Positions 12,001-18,857 of a stretch of 20,012 bases of DNA are shown one piece after another. Position numbers and translations under genes: made by a program. The stretch's first letter is position 1; each line of letters starts with the position of its first letter. Below the pieces are notes generated by a model, which saw only the letters and a program-made list of their open reading frames with translations, was not told the origin of the DNA and ran no database searches. Where the stretch lies: the IMG/VR virus record IMGVR_UViG_3300044987_001088, positions 1 to 20,012 of that record; one strand, 5' to 3'. Source of the stretch: a virus.

Positions 12001-13721
12001 ACAATCGAGCATCGGTTACTGTTTATAATTTACCTACAGGAAACCACACTGTTGAAGCATGGTTTTTTGATAACCCATATGGAAACTACAATAGGTTCAA
12101 CGAACAAATAATACAAAGTGATCCATTTACAACTATTGATACATTTACGCTTGACTACCCTCCTGGCAATGTTGAACCTTTGAGTTCTCAAGTAATTGTC
12201 GAACTGTCAACAGGAACAGATCTCACTAACCGTTTAAGACTTACTCCGCCTTGGGTTACTTACTACAAGGTAGAAAACAATCAAACAATATTTCCAATAG
12301 AAACTAAGTATCAAAACCCGGAATGGACAGGCAGCTCATATACTATTGATACACTTAAAGTCTACGCTAACGGCATAATACTACGTGCAGGTTTTGATTA
12401 TACAATTGATAATACCGGAGCCGGATCAATTACTATTACTTCGAACTTGCTAAACAACGGAGATGTTCTTGCAATTGAACTCCTACTTCCTGGTTATTAC
12501 GACTATGTAGTTACAGGAAATACTTTAAGATTAACAACTGCAATTCCGATCCCTGGCACCTCTGAAAATTCGTTAAAGGTAACCTCCTTTACGACCCACG
12601 ACAACATGAATATTAGGACTGAAAGATTTTTTGGCAATGGTGCGAATAAACGTTTTACCTTGGCACTACCTCCGTTATCTGATAGTTATGTTTGGGTATC
12701 TGTAGCAGGCGCATTCTTAATTCCTAATTATGATTTTGAAATATTAGAAGATGGTAAAACTATACAGATTAGCGAATGGTATACTATTAATGAGAATGCT
12801 GACATAGTAATTACTAGTTTTGATATGCCATACAATGGCAGTCAAATTATTGGTTATAGAATTTTTAAAGACATGTTTGACAAACCTTTCTATACAAGAT
12901 TGTCTAAAGCTCATACAACTGAATTGTCTAGAGATCTTCTTTATACTGATACTGAAATTTATGTAACGGACGATGATAAAGTTGTTCCTCCAAATCCTGC
13001 ACAAAACAAACCAGGGGTGTTGATATTAGATGCAGAACGGATTGAATTCTTTAAGAAAGAAGGCAATGTGCTAAGTCAACTTCGCCGTTCTACTTTGGGA
13101 ACTGGTCCTGCAAGATTCTCAGAAGCAGGAACAAAAGTATTAGATCAAAGTCTATTACAACGAATTCCTTATGCAGAATACGAATACAAACAGCATATTC
13201 TTAGCACAACTGCTACTATCTATACAATCAACACTGCTACTTCTTTATTTGCTGCTAATACAACTGGCACAGCAATTACATTAGCATCTAGTGTGCCGGC
13301 CGTTGACCAGATTGAAGTATATTATGGCGGAAGAAGACTTCGTAAAAATTCAATTGAGGTGCATGATAAAGCTATTGCTTATGATTCTAATACTTCGATT
13401 GTTCTTAACGGAATAACAACTACCACCAATATAACATTGGCCGCTGAATTTACAGTAACAACTTCTACACAAGCATTACACTTAAATATAGCTGGCGGAG
13501 TTACTACTGGAACTAGAATTACTGTTATTCAACGTCAAGGGAGAATTTGGAATACCTTAACAGAATCCTTATTAACAAGCAATTCTCTTCAGGCACAGTT
13601 CTTAAGAGATGCTCAAGCTGAATTGCCTAACACTTATTATTATGGTGGTGATCCAGCACTGTCTGAGATAACAAATACGCCGTTAACAAATGATGATGGT
13701 TCACCATTAGAAGGATATTAA
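30..13721 (+). CDS. Giant multidomain virion structural protein (4563 aa)
   Basis: This is a single open frame of 4563 residues with no frameshift or intein, and no signal peptide or membrane segment that I can see. Visible blocks in order: an N-terminal block with [10 protein letters not shown] and [16 protein letters not shown] (1-140); [13 protein letters not shown] (from 262); an '[13 protein letters not shown]' beta module (about 784); [17 protein letters not shown] (868); [16 protein letters not shown] (975) and [24 protein letters not shown] (1083); two YNG carbohydrate-module-like motifs (about 1320 and 1575); [14 protein letters not shown] (1625); seven FG-GAP repeats (1980-2418); [14 protein letters not shown] (2600); G-x-GY repeats; KPYHSK (3200); [15 protein letters not shown] (3825); two more NG/DYT-like modules (4109, 4224); LRRSTLGTG (4351). 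I recall these blocks from very large structural proteins of marine myoviruses, where their role is poorly defined. A tail, baseplate or fibre role is inference from composition and the fibre genes downstream. The ATG at 30 follows a probable TAA by one base. The frame is well supported; the exact function is not. Confidence 0.88.
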   Translation: MADTKKTVNLLPEYLRTDKNAKFLSSTLDQFIQTPQLERVDGYVGSKITPTYDPNTDFYLTEASPLRKNYQLEPALIIKDQNSKITDVVAFDDIINELTIQGAKTENLDTLLRTEFYSFNPPIDWDKLVNFDQYYWLPTAPKSILVDNTGTNIFTSVIGQSTYTMPNGYALSNGMNVIFKYSATTGTNTVVAGREYIVEGVGSSIKLVSLDSLESFDSFLVVYNETFDSEQFDDFPFDGDKKLPVYQEYITINRASNDKNSWSRYNRWFHKDVIKTAAEANGLVPTYDANFRAKRPIVEFNADLQLYNFGKAGIPAVNLIDNDTVDAFSTVQGSYGYYVDEVLLEAGFKVIFNADTNPDVRGKVYVVSYDISSGTPILQLTEDYTPSNLDSVSVKEGANSSGTSWHYHATDNVWVYSQQHTNLNVFPLFDLFNDTGVSYTDLSANNFTGCRVFNYAVGSGINDTVLGFPLKYQNSQGVGSYLFQNYFMTDEISITENNVSSVFPTGITFLKYNDGNNTLVNVWTDAEEYKIPVNEIQVIPSSTSSLKVTAFDKPISTSTTVIAYVNNVKVSTTATVSSTGITVNFENTLAVNDTVVLKLTSDQVPNVNGYYEAPLSLTNNPLNGPISDMTLSELSDHVFTAIGRNPNFEGIFPGSSNLRDLSDYAKYGTRFIVNANPISFVKLFFGKKEHNVIDAIRFAGDQYNQFKMNFLKSLINVTEQLTPADALDEILKDINKSKDSKSPNYRSDMLAYGSDNTIRFFTVTDSNVTEYPVGYNFDLDVLSFNSVLVYINGVQQVFGKDYTFNKIDGSVIFDAELSINDEIGIVYYPDTLGCFVPATPSKLGLYPKFKPELVTDDTYLDSSVTMIIGHDGSMMKAYGDYRDAIVLEYEKRIYNNIKVEYNSAILDVNKYLPGVFRDTNNSVEEINNILQKDFMRWAGSYGVNYISNTGFDDGDSYTWNYTGGVDKLFKQPLAGYWRNVFKYFYDTDRPDTHPWEMLGYYEKPTWWDTHYSWTNLLKRANLIDALTYGKTEEFPSSVVNSTYARPGFANVVPVNTFGNLITPNVLLAGPMSYTDMKADWKFGDHAPAETAWRKSSHWPFAISILAALSDPSSYASRMFDISRTSFNIKNQITYKEDDLYLSPKKLVIEGDNNAQIAGFGNFVIERGNQQTVNYTTLLKTDLTYINFNLFHKLGGFASKDKLRIVIDSVDPLTTGQGALLPSEDYSLILNVSNPVKSSRISGIIVQKSNGQFVVKGYDRMNPYFDILKPINTAVSGGVTVGGTSESFTEWSNVVNNSNPALGATDSTTANSTTTRYYRQGQLVRYNGKFYRVKVGHTAQSTFDPALFQSLSGLPVTGGARAALPAKFAGSTTRIPYGTAFSTIQEVYDLIVGYGAYLESEGFVFDQYNTDLNEVVDWKFTGKEFLYWTTQNWSDNNLITLSPFADYLKYSYSNSIVDDVSGKSYDYSLLKADGTPFPIERFTLSREDAICVIKTVNTEDGLFFAVLNSVQKEHGMVFENTTLFNDTIYDIETGYRQRRIKLSGFRTKNWNGDLFSPGFVYDSVEITDWEQYQEYLPGKVVRYNGAYYESKIRVTGSSFFNFNEWVKLSEKPIPDLLPNFDYKINQFEDFYSLDIDNFDAGQQQLAQHLIGYTPRSYLNEIFTNPISQYKFYQGLIKDKGTRNALDKLSKARIFNNQGSIDLKEEWAFRIGHYGGFPSYNEIEIPLEEGTSLENPYIVKFVGSLPSNNNPLVNYYLPTDLLLSPDNYASSSTFKTYPSTFDDTNIELTTAGYIRPDDATFTAYNKNSLLDIANNTLIQNGNTIWVGFLENGGWDIYRYTRQLAKISGVFVSAPASEITFVTNLFHNLSVGDIVSVVRFNEQVNGVYVVTGVPKLNQFTVASTLSTITNEELLAYGALFKFDTARYGSFSDLSKARNLLGLSAGEKIWIDNGSSGKWEVYEKVENFTSTYFTSAGFNAGQRLGYSIHAPQDSNTALVSLPGYRIPSSNFVGRVWVTEKTPSKSIEKLFDFTLNSATETYAANNTATEFGYSMAFDIAKNLYIVGAPSASLVRATSVPGPVTYSTGSGTTRIYDYEGIVKISTKSGNANAELVKRVLAHPYIVNANNSRFGHSVYTTQNAASTSTLLLVGAPGTTSHVGTGSVFAYKLDLTTSTVNVSAHNIFMVGTTSTAVPLTIGSKFGHKISGSLDGTKIAISAPSYTTSTAGTTYVGVVQIFDENLTWKQKIFSPFGTDTEFGSDVAVSSTGKFIAISSIDARRNSIDQYGKVAVYKWNNTSSQYVWQQTIENSASAGNLKFGCAIDFSKDEKTLVISSLGTNRSQVIEFDKASKSGETTFDGATTRFVAAIPDSGTVYVYNNLGDYFIQSEELSNVDILEGSRYGASVVANNNSIFIGAPSYASVGINTISMSTSTIAGLSIGENARVEFSEPELDPGVTPYVLPIYGNVTSTTKDIIGLRIVNAGTGYQSKPVAYLKNSAGTILDTLVVTLSADNSRFYRFNKVDDSTNGWNLLREQPDTVDVTTVKRIALIDSFKEEVIDYLDVFDPLKGKIPGIAEQELKYKAAFDPAVYSIGIAGTVNDDETNWIDEHIGELWWDLSTAKYVWYEQGDEIFRKNNWGKLFPGASIDVYEWVKSDLLPSDWAAQADTNEGLTNGISGQPKYPDNSVVSVKQIFNTVTSSFENVHYFWVKNKVTLPESSNRRISSYQVASIISDPRALGLKFAEVLSSDSIALANVQPSLVGNRINANIVTDNINNEIPRHTEWLLLEEGNDKTVINTLLEKKLVDSLLGHDSFGNQVPANNLTDRNKYGLGIRPQQTIFKDRFEALRNLVGFTNSVLTANRITGNYSFDNLNTKEEIPNEFSRDYDLIVEDLSELEDVETSQFRKATAVCFVSNGKVKNVIITDQGLGYTSPPAITVSATTGTGAVILTEIDNFGRVINATVSVSGNGYEQAPLIEVRSHTVYVQVNENYGNRWTKHIYDYEFDQWIRIKTQTFNTKNYWTYANWIDPSYSPYKDYSYVVSDTYELAKLVDAVPGDYVKVKNIGNDNFAILEKLDNSTVGNFTPSYNIIYSENGTIQILDSIWNYGTGYDVNTLEETLYDEIPDLELQYILTALKEDIFIKDLKVNWNLFFFKAVRYALTEQKLLDWAFKTSFINVQNRSGILDQRSVYKLDNETAVEEYIREIKPYHSKLKDFTSFYSYSDTTAEGVAMSATDFDLPSYYNTTTDKFTTVSLGDNLLGSRPWKDWADNYTYMVEDVIVADRGVGYNSTVSVRILGGGPNVITTATAEAYIRNGGIYKILVTNSGTGYTTSPWVEITGGGSNVTTVATASAILGGSPVRKNTLGLRFDRVSAINEIGQQTYTDTFVCNGTTEGFVLTWLAEPNKTNIVPLLDGKLIFATDYTIEYYTEEFNGYKKKYSKFVFLKQIPKENQVFKITYNKHIDLYTAVDRIDNFYNPTNTMIGDNVALLMDGVEYPQTQIQGLPFDYSTYWDAANGYENSAWEDLVNYYASAKVTATATIGATTLYLNTTTGIVPGQILNMLNTTTNVIRTDTVVLSVSTASRTITISNPSYTLKRIRAANTSSLGIGSSIIVETNSLFKGDIRQGDIAILSGITSVGYNGTYTVDEILGNAKFRVTATSVLSTARAAISVSAAVNVSSLTKQINAKSVFLNNYVYTATNTSTALIVTQSPLADVTRHVVTATTNTSIISLTTVTSTVTLYYSVIQDPSITGRAAVRVYNLNTTTATTININLYSDPAIEFWVNDTNATALDTSISGGSWSGVGMSGALGIAPEDIIIDGDSLLNANAGHAPEECVAGHVVDSLGMNVYTRNTDQSAVIITGAFAVTSLNTTVTSYLSIDDTAIAGIRVSLNGVTYERVTSLAFTDTDQFFIEGRVITLPPQTMVGRVGYTIVTVGGDVLLDSGSVQTYGQSSAIIYSSLSESDIKGAYVLVDGTEVFEVTTSTSYGYMLNVNNPLNNRASVTVYNLPTGNHTVEAWFFDNPYGNYNRFNEQIIQSDPFTTIDTFTLDYPPGNVEPLSSQVIVELSTGTDLTNRLRLTPPWVTYYKVENNQTIFPIETKYQNPEWTGSSYTIDTLKVYANGIILRAGFDYTIDNTGAGSITITSNLLNNGDVLAIELLLPGYYDYVVTGNTLRLTTAIPIPGTSENSLKVTSFTTHDNMNIRTERFFGNGANKRFTLALPPLSDSYVWVSVAGAFLIPNYDFEILEDGKTIQISEWYTINENADIVITSFDMPYNGSQIIGYRIFKDMFDKPFYTRLSKAHTTELSRDLLYTDTEIYVTDDDKVVPPNPAQNKPGVLILDAERIEFFKKEGNVLSQLRRSTLGTGPARFSEAGTKVLDQSLLQRIPYAEYEYKQHILSTTATIYTINTATSLFAANTTGTAITLASSVPAVDQIEVYYGGRRLRKNSIEVHDKAIAYDSNTSIVLNGITTTTNITLAAEFTVTTSTQALHLNIAGGVTTGTRITVIQRQGRIWNTLTESLLTSNSLQAQFLRDAQAELPNTYYYGGDPALSEITNTPLTNDDGSPLEGY
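2952..3335 (+). other. Conserved aromatic-rich block of the giant protein
   Basis: This covers residues about 975-1101. It opens with [16 protein letters not shown], continues with [16 protein letters not shown], and closes with [19 protein letters not shown]. The density of Trp, Tyr, His and Pro is far above the Ser/Thr-rich surroundings, which suggests a compact folded core rather than a fibre shaft. I recall the same wording from large structural proteins of marine T4-like phages. No enzymatic motif is visible, so I assign no activity. Confidence 0.6.
5967..7283 (+). repeat. Seven FG-GAP repeats: predicted seven-bladed beta-propeller
   Basis: Within the giant protein, seven repeats begin with (L/F/Y)G-x-(S/K/D/A) and run to a GAP-, SAP- or SS-type turn. 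They start at residues 1980 (LGYSIH), 2046 (FGYSMAF), 2127 (FGHSVY), 2197 (FGHKISGS), 2253 (FGSDVAVSS), 2313 (FGCAIDFS) and 2396 (YGASVVAN). Turns include IVGAP, LVGAP, AISAP and FIGAP. Spacing is 56 to 83 residues. Seven FG-GAP units is the number that closes an integrin-alpha-type propeller, so the domain looks complete. The classical DxDxDG calcium loop is missing from the repeats, which resemble the FG-GAP_2 type more than the integrin calcium-binding type. An adhesion or protein-binding platform is inferred. Confidence 0.75.
7434..7530 (+). repeat. Single G-x-GY beta repeat
   Basis: Around residues 2469-2500 of the giant protein is [17 protein letters not shown], matching the pattern 'V..V.I.N.G.GY...P.V' seen again twice further on. 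It lies directly after the propeller. Such G-x-GY repeats are common in phage fibre and baseplate beta-structures. Boundaries are approximate. Confidence 0.5.
7827..7869 (+). other. [14 protein letters not shown] conserved motif
   Basis: Residues 2600-2613 of the giant protein carry [14 protein letters not shown], preceded by [20 protein letters not shown] and followed by a YEQGD and a WGKLFPG segment. I recall this arrangement from large marine-phage structural proteins. The LWWD core resembles the LWYD/LWVD motif of the fibre proteins at the end of this window, but the surrounding residues differ, so I do not claim homology. Confidence 0.5.
8763..8950 (+). repeat. G-x-GY beta repeat pair
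   Basis: Residues about 2912-2973 hold two tandem copies of one pattern: [17 protein letters not shown] followed by [17 protein letters not shown], each leading into a hydrophobic beta strand. It is a short duplicated beta module inside the giant protein, related to the units near residues 2470 and 3270. Boundaries are approximate. Confidence 0.55.
9372..9662 (+). other. Conserved KPYHSK block of the giant protein
   Basis: Residues 3115-3211 run from [20 protein letters not shown] through [17 protein letters not shown] and DWAFKTSFI to [17 protein letters not shown] (KPYH starts at 3200). Unlike the beta-rich neighbours, this part has charged and aliphatic periodicity suggestive of helices. 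I recall the 'DWAFKTSFI ... KPYH(S/T)K' combination as a hallmark of giant structural proteins in marine myoviruses. Its biochemical role is unknown to me. Confidence 0.55.
9834..10080 (+). repeat. G-x-GY / glycine-rich beta repeat pair
   Basis: Residues about 3269-3350 contain two units, [19 protein letters not shown] then ILGGGPNV, and [19 protein letters not shown] then ITGGGSNV, each followed by an alanine/threonine-rich strand (TATAEAYI and TVATASAIL). The second unit is a clear copy of the first, indicating internal duplication. The GY and GGG turns are typical of phage fibre beta-prisms and similar folds. Boundaries are approximate. Confidence 0.6.
13709..13715 (+). promoter_or_regulatory. 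Ribosome-binding site for the collagen-like gene
   Basis: AGAAGGA lies within the last codons of the giant gene, 8 bases before the ATG at 13724. It is the best Shine-Dalgarno match among the junctions in this window and supports that start. Confidence 0.6.
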
Positions 13722-13723
13722 AA

Positions 13724-14521
13724 ATGACAAAAGTTACACAATTACCGTTACTGACTACTGCTACTAGTGCTACAAGCATTCTGGTAGTTGATGATAAGTT
13801 GACAAGGAAAATTGTTTACAGTAATCTAGTCCATGCCGTTGCGGTAGATGCAGTCGGAACTGGATTGATTTCTGTAGGAAATACTGGACCAACTGGCCCC
13901 CAAGGACCTAGAGGACCAACTGGCCCCCAAGGCCCACTTGGAGTAACTGGCCCCCAAGGCCCCCAAGGTGTGCCCGGACCGACTGGCCCAAGTGGCGGAC
14001 CAACTGGCCCAAGTGGGCCCACTGGAGCAGGAGTTCCCACAGGAGGCCTTGTTGGGCAATCGTTAGTAAAAGCATCCAATACTGATTATGATACTACGTG
14101 GCAAACTATTAGTGGCGGAGGAGGTGGCGGCGGGAGCCTACAGTCTAGAACTACGGGCACTGGTTATACATTATCTATCAGTAGCGGAACAACATCAACA
14201 ATTAACATTACTGGTTTTAAAACTTATGTTTTATCAAAAGTTACGACCACATATCCAGCTTGGGTAAGATTGTATACAGATGCAACTAGTAGAACCAACG
14301 ATGTTGCTAGAACTGAAGGCAACGATCCTACTCCCGGCAGTGGAATTATCGCTGAAGTTATTACTACATCTGGGTCTTTGACACAGTTAATTACACCCGG
14401 AGTTATTGGATTTAACAATGATACTTCGACTGTTACTACTGTGTATTTGTCTGTAACAAATAAAGATACAGTATCAAGATCAATTGGTGTTACCTTAACT
14501 TTGTTACAATTGGAATCATAA
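13724..14521 (+). CDS. Collagen-like phage fibre protein (265 aa)
   Basis: The N-terminus ([20 protein letters not shown]...) is the short attachment style of phage fibres. Residues 52-103 are collagen-like: 13 unbroken Gly-X-Y triplets (52-90), a one-residue insertion (Gly91), then four more triplets. Then come [16 protein letters not shown], a motif I recall from phage fibres, and a run of seven glycines (131-137) forming a flexible linker. The C-terminal domain (about 145-265) includes [43 protein letters not shown] and a final [10 protein letters not shown], a beta-rich cap I recall in other tailed-phage fibres. The Gly-X-Y part should form a trimeric triple helix, so a trimeric virion fibre or decoration is likely. 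Receptor binding by the C-terminal cap is inference. The ATG follows the giant gene's TAA by two bases with a good ribosome-binding site. Confidence 0.85.
   Translation: MTKVTQLPLLTTATSATSILVVDDKLTRKIVYSNLVHAVAVDAVGTGLISVGNTGPTGPQGPRGPTGPQGPLGVTGPQGPQGVPGPTGPSGGPTGPSGPTGAGVPTGGLVGQSLVKASNTDYDTTWQTISGGGGGGGSLQSRTTGTGYTLSISSGTTSTINITGFKTYVLSKVTTTYPAWVRLYTDATSRTNDVARTEGNDPTPGSGIIAEVITTSGSLTQLITPGVIGFNNDTSTVTTVYLSVTNKDTVSRSIGVTLTLLQLES
13877..14032 (+). repeat. DNA repeats encoding the Gly-X-Y stretch, 27-bp period
   Basis: The 15-mer AACTGGCCCCCAAGG occurs at 13891, 13918 and 13945, a perfect 27-base period (three Gly-X-Y triplets). A variant, ACTGGCCCAAGTGG, occurs at 13982 and 14003, 21 bases apart; this short offset reflects the single inserted glycine. 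The tract is visibly richer in G and C than its surroundings because of Gly and Pro codons. The regular period points to growth by slippage or unequal recombination. Confidence 0.8.
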
Positions 14522-14522
14522 T

Positions 14523-16181
14523 ATGTCTCTTAAAGAATATATTGTTACTCTCCACAGCACGGAAGACTTGGAATCTTTTTATGAAGATATAGAAACTCCT
14601 GGCGGAAATCTATATATTCCTAATCGAGCAGTCCCTGTGCATGTTAGACGTCCAATGAGTAGAAATACACATTATATGCTAACTGATATAGAAGCTAAAC
14701 AACTTGCAGATGATCCTCGAGTTATGGCAGTTGAGTTATCTATGGAAGAGCAAGGTATTCAATTTAGACCAATATGGACACAGACTAGCAGTTTGTGGAA
14801 TAAATCTACCACACTTAGTTCTTCCTATAAAAATTGGGGATTGCTTAGAGTAACTGAAGGTAAACAACGACTAAATTGGGGCAGCACTGCTACTACTACT
14901 GTTTCTGGGTCAATAACTGTTACTGCCAGCGGAAAGAATGTTGATGTTGTTATTGTTGACGGCCATGTTGATCCTACACATCCAGAATTTGCAGTAGATC
15001 CTAGTGGATCGGGCGGCAGTAGGATTAATCAATACAACTGGTTCCTATTAAATCCAGAAGTTACAGGAGGTCCGGCAGGGACTTATGTCTATCCTCCGTA
15101 TGTTGATGCTGCGTATCCAGATAATAACCTTGATGGGATATCTGACAGAACAGCAGATAACGATCACGGTACTCACGTTGCAGGTATTGCGGTCGGCAAT
15201 TCTCAAGGATGGGCAAGAGATGCAAATATTTATAATATAAGCCCCTACTCAACAACACCCAGCGTCACCAGCTTTTTTATTGATTATATTAGAGCATGGC
15301 ATAGACAAAAACCAGTTAATCCTATAACAGGAAGAAAAAATCCAACAATTACTAATCATAGTTACGGAATAGTAAACAAAGTATTAATATCGTCAATTAC
15401 TTCTGTTCGATATCAAGGAGTTACTACAGTGGCCCCTCTAACAGCCGGTCAACTAACAAATCGTGGGATTTATAATGATGGAACCTATGTGTATATGCCC
15501 GGCAGAGCTACATTGGCATTTGAACAAGATTATATAGATGCAATGGCCGAAGGTATTATCTTTGTCGGTGCAGCAGGAAATAACGGATCACTAATTTCTG
15601 AATATAACGCCAATGTCTCTGATAATTATAACAACAGAGTTGACGTAGGTGGAACATTCTATTTTTGGAATAGAGGATCAATATCTGCAATTGATGGAAT
15701 GTTATGTGTCGGTGCTATTGGCATAGCAGTAGAAGATTTTATTTGGTCGTTAACTGAAAGAGGTCCTAGGGTCGATGTGTTTGCTCCTGGTAGACAGATT
15801 ATGAGCAGTGTTAATTCTAGTGTTGGCACAACTGTAGATGATCCTAGAAACTCTTCTTATAGAGTTACTAAAAAGACTGGAACAAGTATGGCAAGTCCGC
15901 AAGTTTGTGGAATACTTGCTTGTCTTGCAGAAACCTGGCAAAATTTATCTCAGTCGCAAGCAATTGAATATATACAAAGATATTCGAAAGAAAATCAAAT
16001 TACGGCGTCAACAGGCGGATTTACTGATACTACGGACTTACTAGGAGCTCCGAACAGATACTTGTATTTCTATAAAGAACGTCCAGTATCTGGGCAAGTT
16101 GGACCCAAGACCAATTTAAATCTTCGTCCTACAACGGGACAAATGTGGCCTCGCCCGCACATATATAGATACGGAAGATAA
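14523..16181 (+). CDS. Subtilisin-family (S8) serine protease in the virion operon (552 aa)
   Basis: The catalytic signatures are complete: Asp146 in VIVDGHVDPTHPEF, His215 in DNDHGTHVAGIAVG, oxyanion Asn353 in GAAGNNG, and Ser455 in GTSMASPQVCG. The N-terminal 75 residues (EYIVTLHSTEDLESFYED ... LADDPRVMAVE) resemble an I9-type inhibitor propeptide, suggesting a zymogen that removes its own prodomain. There is no signal peptide, so it is cytoplasmic or virion-packaged. The C-terminus ends in a basic, proline-rich tail (TTGQMWPRPHIYRYGR). The Asp motif is unusual: the residues after Asp are Gly-His where subtilisins usually have Ser/Thr-Gly. The start is one base after the previous TAA, with only a weak GGAA upstream. 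Placement among fibre and structural genes suggests virion maturation or host-surface proteolysis, which is inference. The peptidase assignment is firm. Confidence 0.93.
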   Translation: MSLKEYIVTLHSTEDLESFYEDIETPGGNLYIPNRAVPVHVRRPMSRNTHYMLTDIEAKQLADDPRVMAVELSMEEQGIQFRPIWTQTSSLWNKSTTLSSSYKNWGLLRVTEGKQRLNWGSTATTTVSGSITVTASGKNVDVVIVDGHVDPTHPEFAVDPSGSGGSRINQYNWFLLNPEVTGGPAGTYVYPPYVDAAYPDNNLDGISDRTADNDHGTHVAGIAVGNSQGWARDANIYNISPYSTTPSVTSFFIDYIRAWHRQKPVNPITGRKNPTITNHSYGIVNKVLISSITSVRYQGVTTVAPLTAGQLTNRGIYNDGTYVYMPGRATLAFEQDYIDAMAEGIIFVGAAGNNGSLISEYNANVSDNYNNRVDVGGTFYFWNRGSISAIDGMLCVGAIGIAVEDFIWSLTERGPRVDVFAPGRQIMSSVNSSVGTTVDDPRNSSYRVTKKTGTSMASPQVCGILACLAETWQNLSQSQAIEYIQRYSKENQITASTGGFTDTTDLLGAPNRYLYFYKERPVSGQVGPKTNLNLRPTTGQMWPRPHIYRYGR

Positions 16182-16198
16182 GTTGTAAAAATTAGATG

Positions 16199-16206
16199 GA
16201 TAAATA
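16199..16206 (+). promoter_or_regulatory. Possible T4-type late promoter (GATAAATA)
   Basis: GATAAATA matches the T4 late-promoter core TATAAATA at 7 of 8 bases; in T4-like cyanophages I recall a looser NATAAATA form. It sits in the 30-base gap before the 214-residue gene, the widest gap in the window. The extended T4 form TATAAATACTATT matches GATAAATATCATT at 10 of 13 positions. Transcription would be expected to start at about 16212, the A of the ATG. The AT-rich background makes a chance match quite possible. Confidence 0.35.
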
Positions 16207-16211
16207 TCATT

Positions 16212-16856
16212 ATGGACAATAAAGAAACAAACAATTTACCAAAACCTGCACCGAACGAAGTCGGCGGCATTAGCATCCAGGGTCATATTAAAATATTTGA
16301 TCCTGTTTCTAAAGAAATCTTTGTTGATAAAAGAAACGCAATTCATTACGAAAACTTTTCTATTGCTATGGCACAGAGTATTTCGAATCAAGGAGAAGGC
16401 ACTATTGCTGAAATGTGTTTTGGTAACGGCGGATCTAGAGTAGATCCAACCGGAATTATTACATATCTAACTCCTAATACTACAGGTAGTGGCGCTGCAT
16501 TATATAATCAAACCTACTATAAAGTAGTTGATGCTAAGAAGTCATACTCCTTAGATCCTGCAAGAAACTTCATGGAAACAAGGCATATTGCAGGTACAGC
16601 ATATACAGATGTATTGGTAAGTTGTTTATTAGATTTTGGAGAACCGAGCAATCAATCTGCTTTTGACACTGCTGGAACAAACGAAGATACCTATGTATTT
16701 GATGAGTTGGGGTTACGATCATACAATCCAGAGGCACCTAATACTGGAATGTTATTAACTCATGTTATTTTCCACCCTGTGCAGAAGTCTTTGAATAGAA
16801 TGATCCAAATTGATTACACTGTGAGAATACAGAGTTTGAGTAATACTGGAATTTAA
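16212..16856 (+). CDS. Conserved phage virion-type protein of unknown function (214 aa)
   Basis: A soluble protein with no signal peptide or membrane segment. After a short polar N-terminus, residues 17-105 read GGISIQGHIKIFDPVSKEIF, VDKRNAIHYENFSIAMAQSI, EMCFGNGGSRVDPTGIITYL and GAALYNQTYYKVVD. I recall this pattern (KRNAIHYEN, FGNGG, TGIITYL, LYNQTY) from conserved, functionally unnamed proteins in tail-fibre regions of marine T4-like phages. The second half includes VLVSCLLDFGEP, TYVFDELGLRSYN, LLTHVIFHPV and a final strand IQIDYTVRIQSL, suggesting a compact beta-rich fold. It lies between the protease and the fibre genes and is probably a tail or baseplate component. The ATG at 16212 has only a distant AGATGGA (16194-16200) upstream. 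Met52 is the next in-frame start but would remove the conserved N-terminal part. Confidence 0.78.
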   Translation: MDNKETNNLPKPAPNEVGGISIQGHIKIFDPVSKEIFVDKRNAIHYENFSIAMAQSISNQGEGTIAEMCFGNGGSRVDPTGIITYLTPNTTGSGAALYNQTYYKVVDAKKSYSLDPARNFMETRHIAGTAYTDVLVSCLLDFGEPSNQSAFDTAGTNEDTYVFDELGLRSYNPEAPNTGMLLTHVIFHPVQKSLNRMIQIDYTVRIQSLSNTGI

Positions 16857-16858
16857 CT

Positions 16859-18853
16859 ATGTCATCAACTTATACACTAAATTTTTCGGATCCCACAAAG
16901 ACTGATACCATAACAGTTCCGGGCACCGCAGTTGGTCCCGGTAAGAATAATTACAGCACTAGTCTTGAATTAATAGGACCCGGCTATACAAATTTTGGTC
17001 AACCTTCAGCGCAGAATCTTGTTAAACTTTTAGAAAACTTTTCCAGCCCTCATCCTCCAAATAATGCGATCGAAGGACAGTTGTGGTATGACACCAGTAA
17101 TCCCGATAGAAAAGTTTTAAGAGTTAATAACGGAACAGCAACTAGCACTCGTTGGCCGAATGTCAGCGGAATATATCATCAACCTAATGACCCTAGTGTG
17201 CAATATTCACTAAGTGTTAAATCTGGAGACCTTTGGGTTGACACTAGTGAAAATCAACTCAAACTTAGAGTTGCAAATACTTGGTCAGTTATTGGCCCAG
17301 GTGCAAGTTCAGGATTAGACAAAACAGGCAGCGAAGCTGCATTTGTTCAAAGCAATACAGGAACAACATATCCTATAATACTTAATTGGGCTAATGGTAA
17401 AGTTGTAGAAGTTATTGCATTCAATGAATTTATACCTAGAACAGTAATTGACGGGTTTACTACAATTAAACCTGGATCAAATTTAACAAATAAAGCTCTT
17501 GCAAAATACAACGGATTAGCTGATAGAGCATCTGCACTCGAAGTTGCACCAAACGTTCTTATTAGGTCCTATGAAGTATTAAAGAATAGAGTAACAAGCC
17601 AAACTCATACAGGGACATTTATTATTCAGGATGCAACCGGACTATTGGTTAAAAATAATTTTTTTCCGTCTGAAAGTATTAGGGTATATAATACATCCGG
17701 CATTGGATACGTAAGCCTTGTTAGTTCTAGTAAACCATTTAAAGTGGGTGTAGGATCTGCGGGAAGTGATGCGTATATTCAGTTCAACCCTCAGAGTAGA
17801 ACAGTTGGAATTAATACTGGATCAGCAGTTGCTACGTTGACTGTCAATGGGTCTGGAAGATTTGAAAATACACTAACAGTTACAACTACTGCATCAGTTG
17901 CATTGAGTATTGCAGGGGGAACGGCAGTTGGTGGAAAATTAACAGTTTCTGGAGACTTTCAGTTATTGGGAGCTACTACCGCAACTGGCCTAGTAACACT
18001 TGGATCACTAGCAGGTAGTGGCACAATTTTAATACCAGCAGCCAACGATGTTTACGATCTTGGCACAACATCTACGGCATTTAGAAAATTATTTGTTTCT
18101 CAAATTGGTGCTACCGGCACTAACGTTGACATTTACGGAACAGTTTACGGAACTGCTACGACATTAGAATCTGCAAGAACTTTCCGTGTAGAGGGAGTTG
18201 TAACTACTACTGTAACTTCGTCTTTTGATGGATCTGCCAATGTAGTGTTTACAACAACTGCACATAAGAGTTTAATAACCGGGCAAGAAACAACATCTAC
18301 GACTGCTGCAACGTTGACTATGTTAGTAGTTAATACATCAACTACAACATCTGTTTTACAACAAATTTCTAAAGCAAATTTCTTATCTGACGTTTATCCG
18401 TTGTTAGTTCCTACTGGAATGATTACTCCTTGGCCAATTTCGACGGCAACAAGCGGTTATTTAATATGTGATGGATCAGAAGTTAGCCAGACGACATACA
18501 GCGCCTTATACAATATGTTTGGATTGCTGTATAATCCGACTCCGACTGCGGGAACATTTAAACTTCCCGACATGCGATATTCTACTGTATTAACTAAGAC
18601 AACAGTAGAAGCATCAACAGTTTCACAATTTGCATCAGCAGGTACTGATACTATTGCTTTATCGACATTAACAAACATTACAGTAGGATTGATGGTTGAC
18701 GGCTATAGTGCTATCGGATACGGTACTTCTGTAGCATCATTTATTGGAACGGATAGTATTAAGTTATCTGCAAATATTGTAGGTGATATTGCAAGCGGAA
18801 TATCATTATCCTTTAGCACAGCTACATATATGAATTACGTTATAAAGACATAA
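16859..18853 (+). CDS. Tail fibre protein with LWYD modules and C-terminal collar motif (664 aa)
   Basis: The N-terminal module (1-150) has NLVKLLENF, then EGQLWYDTS (72-80) and GDLWVDTS (123-130), ending at WSVIGPG. These LWYD modules are typical of marine myovirus fibre proteins. A middle region (150-300) contains IAFNEFIP and GFTTIKPGSNL. The shaft (300-510) is a Thr/Ser/Gly/Val-rich beta stretch with VYDLGTTSTAFRKLFVSQIG and ARTFRVEG. The C-terminus has a tail-collar motif: PTGMITPWP (518-526), GYLICDGSEVSQTTYSALY (533-551) and FKLPDMR (567-573). The usual remainder of the collar is replaced by another module (594-654) before the closing MNYVIKT. Collar domains normally sit at the tips or attachment sites of phage fibres. 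The start follows the previous TAA by two bases. A host-contact fibre is the best reading. Confidence 0.85.
   Translation: MSSTYTLNFSDPTKTDTITVPGTAVGPGKNNYSTSLELIGPGYTNFGQPSAQNLVKLLENFSSPHPPNNAIEGQLWYDTSNPDRKVLRVNNGTATSTRWPNVSGIYHQPNDPSVQYSLSVKSGDLWVDTSENQLKLRVANTWSVIGPGASSGLDKTGSEAAFVQSNTGTTYPIILNWANGKVVEVIAFNEFIPRTVIDGFTTIKPGSNLTNKALAKYNGLADRASALEVAPNVLIRSYEVLKNRVTSQTHTGTFIIQDATGLLVKNNFFPSESIRVYNTSGIGYVSLVSSSKPFKVGVGSAGSDAYIQFNPQSRTVGINTGSAVATLTVNGSGRFENTLTVTTTASVALSIAGGTAVGGKLTVSGDFQLLGATTATGLVTLGSLAGSGTILIPAANDVYDLGTTSTAFRKLFVSQIGATGTNVDIYGTVYGTATTLESARTFRVEGVVTTTVTSSFDGSANVVFTTTAHKSLITGQETTSTTAATLTMLVVNTSTTTSVLQQISKANFLSDVYPLLVPTGMITPWPISTATSGYLICDGSEVSQTTYSALYNMFGLLYNPTPTAGTFKLPDMRYSTVLTKTTVEASTVSQFASAGTDTIALSTLTNITVGLMVDGYSAIGYGTSVASFIGTDSIKLSANIVGDIASGISLSFSTATYMNYVIKT
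18639..18821 (+). other. Replacement module in the collar domain
   Basis: Residues about 594-654 of the 664-residue fibre, with TDTIALSTLTNITVGLMVDG, GYGTSVASF, TDSIKLS and ISLSFS, sit between FKLPDMR and the terminal MNYVIKT. The 'T-x-(I/L)-x-L ... (V)G(L/Q) ... I-x-(L/I)S' layout resembles residues about 3533-3590 of the giant protein ([20 protein letters not shown], then ISNP). It appears to be a small portable beta module. Boundaries are approximate and homology to the giant protein is tentative. Confidence 0.45.
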
Positions 18854-18857
18854 GAAC

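Noticed and set aside
30-13721. Possibility that the giant gene is several genes fused by a sequencing or assembly error, or contains an intein
   Set aside because: The frame stays open with conserved blocks in order from start to end, and no intein splicing motifs (Cys/Ser start, His-Asn end) were visible. Codon use looks uniform.
13885-14020. Regularly spaced repeats that could look like a small CRISPR array
   Set aside because: Units are short, have no unique spacers and are fully explained by in-frame Gly-X-Y codons. No cas genes are nearby.
13816-14079. Proline/glycine-rich antisense open frames opposite the collagen-like gene (87 and 77 codons)
   Set aside because: They are mirror images of the Gly-X-Y repeat on the other strand. 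Low-complexity repeats leave long open antisense frames, and no ribosome-binding site or independent protein features support them.
14523-14780. Signal peptide at the start of the protease
   Set aside because: The first residues (MSLKEYIVTLHSTED) are charged and lack a hydrophobic core. They fit the beginning of an I9-like prodomain better.
15838-16044. 68-codon plus-strand frame inside the protease gene
   Set aside because: It is an out-of-frame shadow of the protease, covering the catalytic Ser region, and the main frame has clear S8 motifs there.
16182-16211. Terminator between the protease and the 214-residue gene
   Set aside because: The 30-base gap is AT-rich with no GC stem or U-tract hairpin, so I see no intrinsic terminator.
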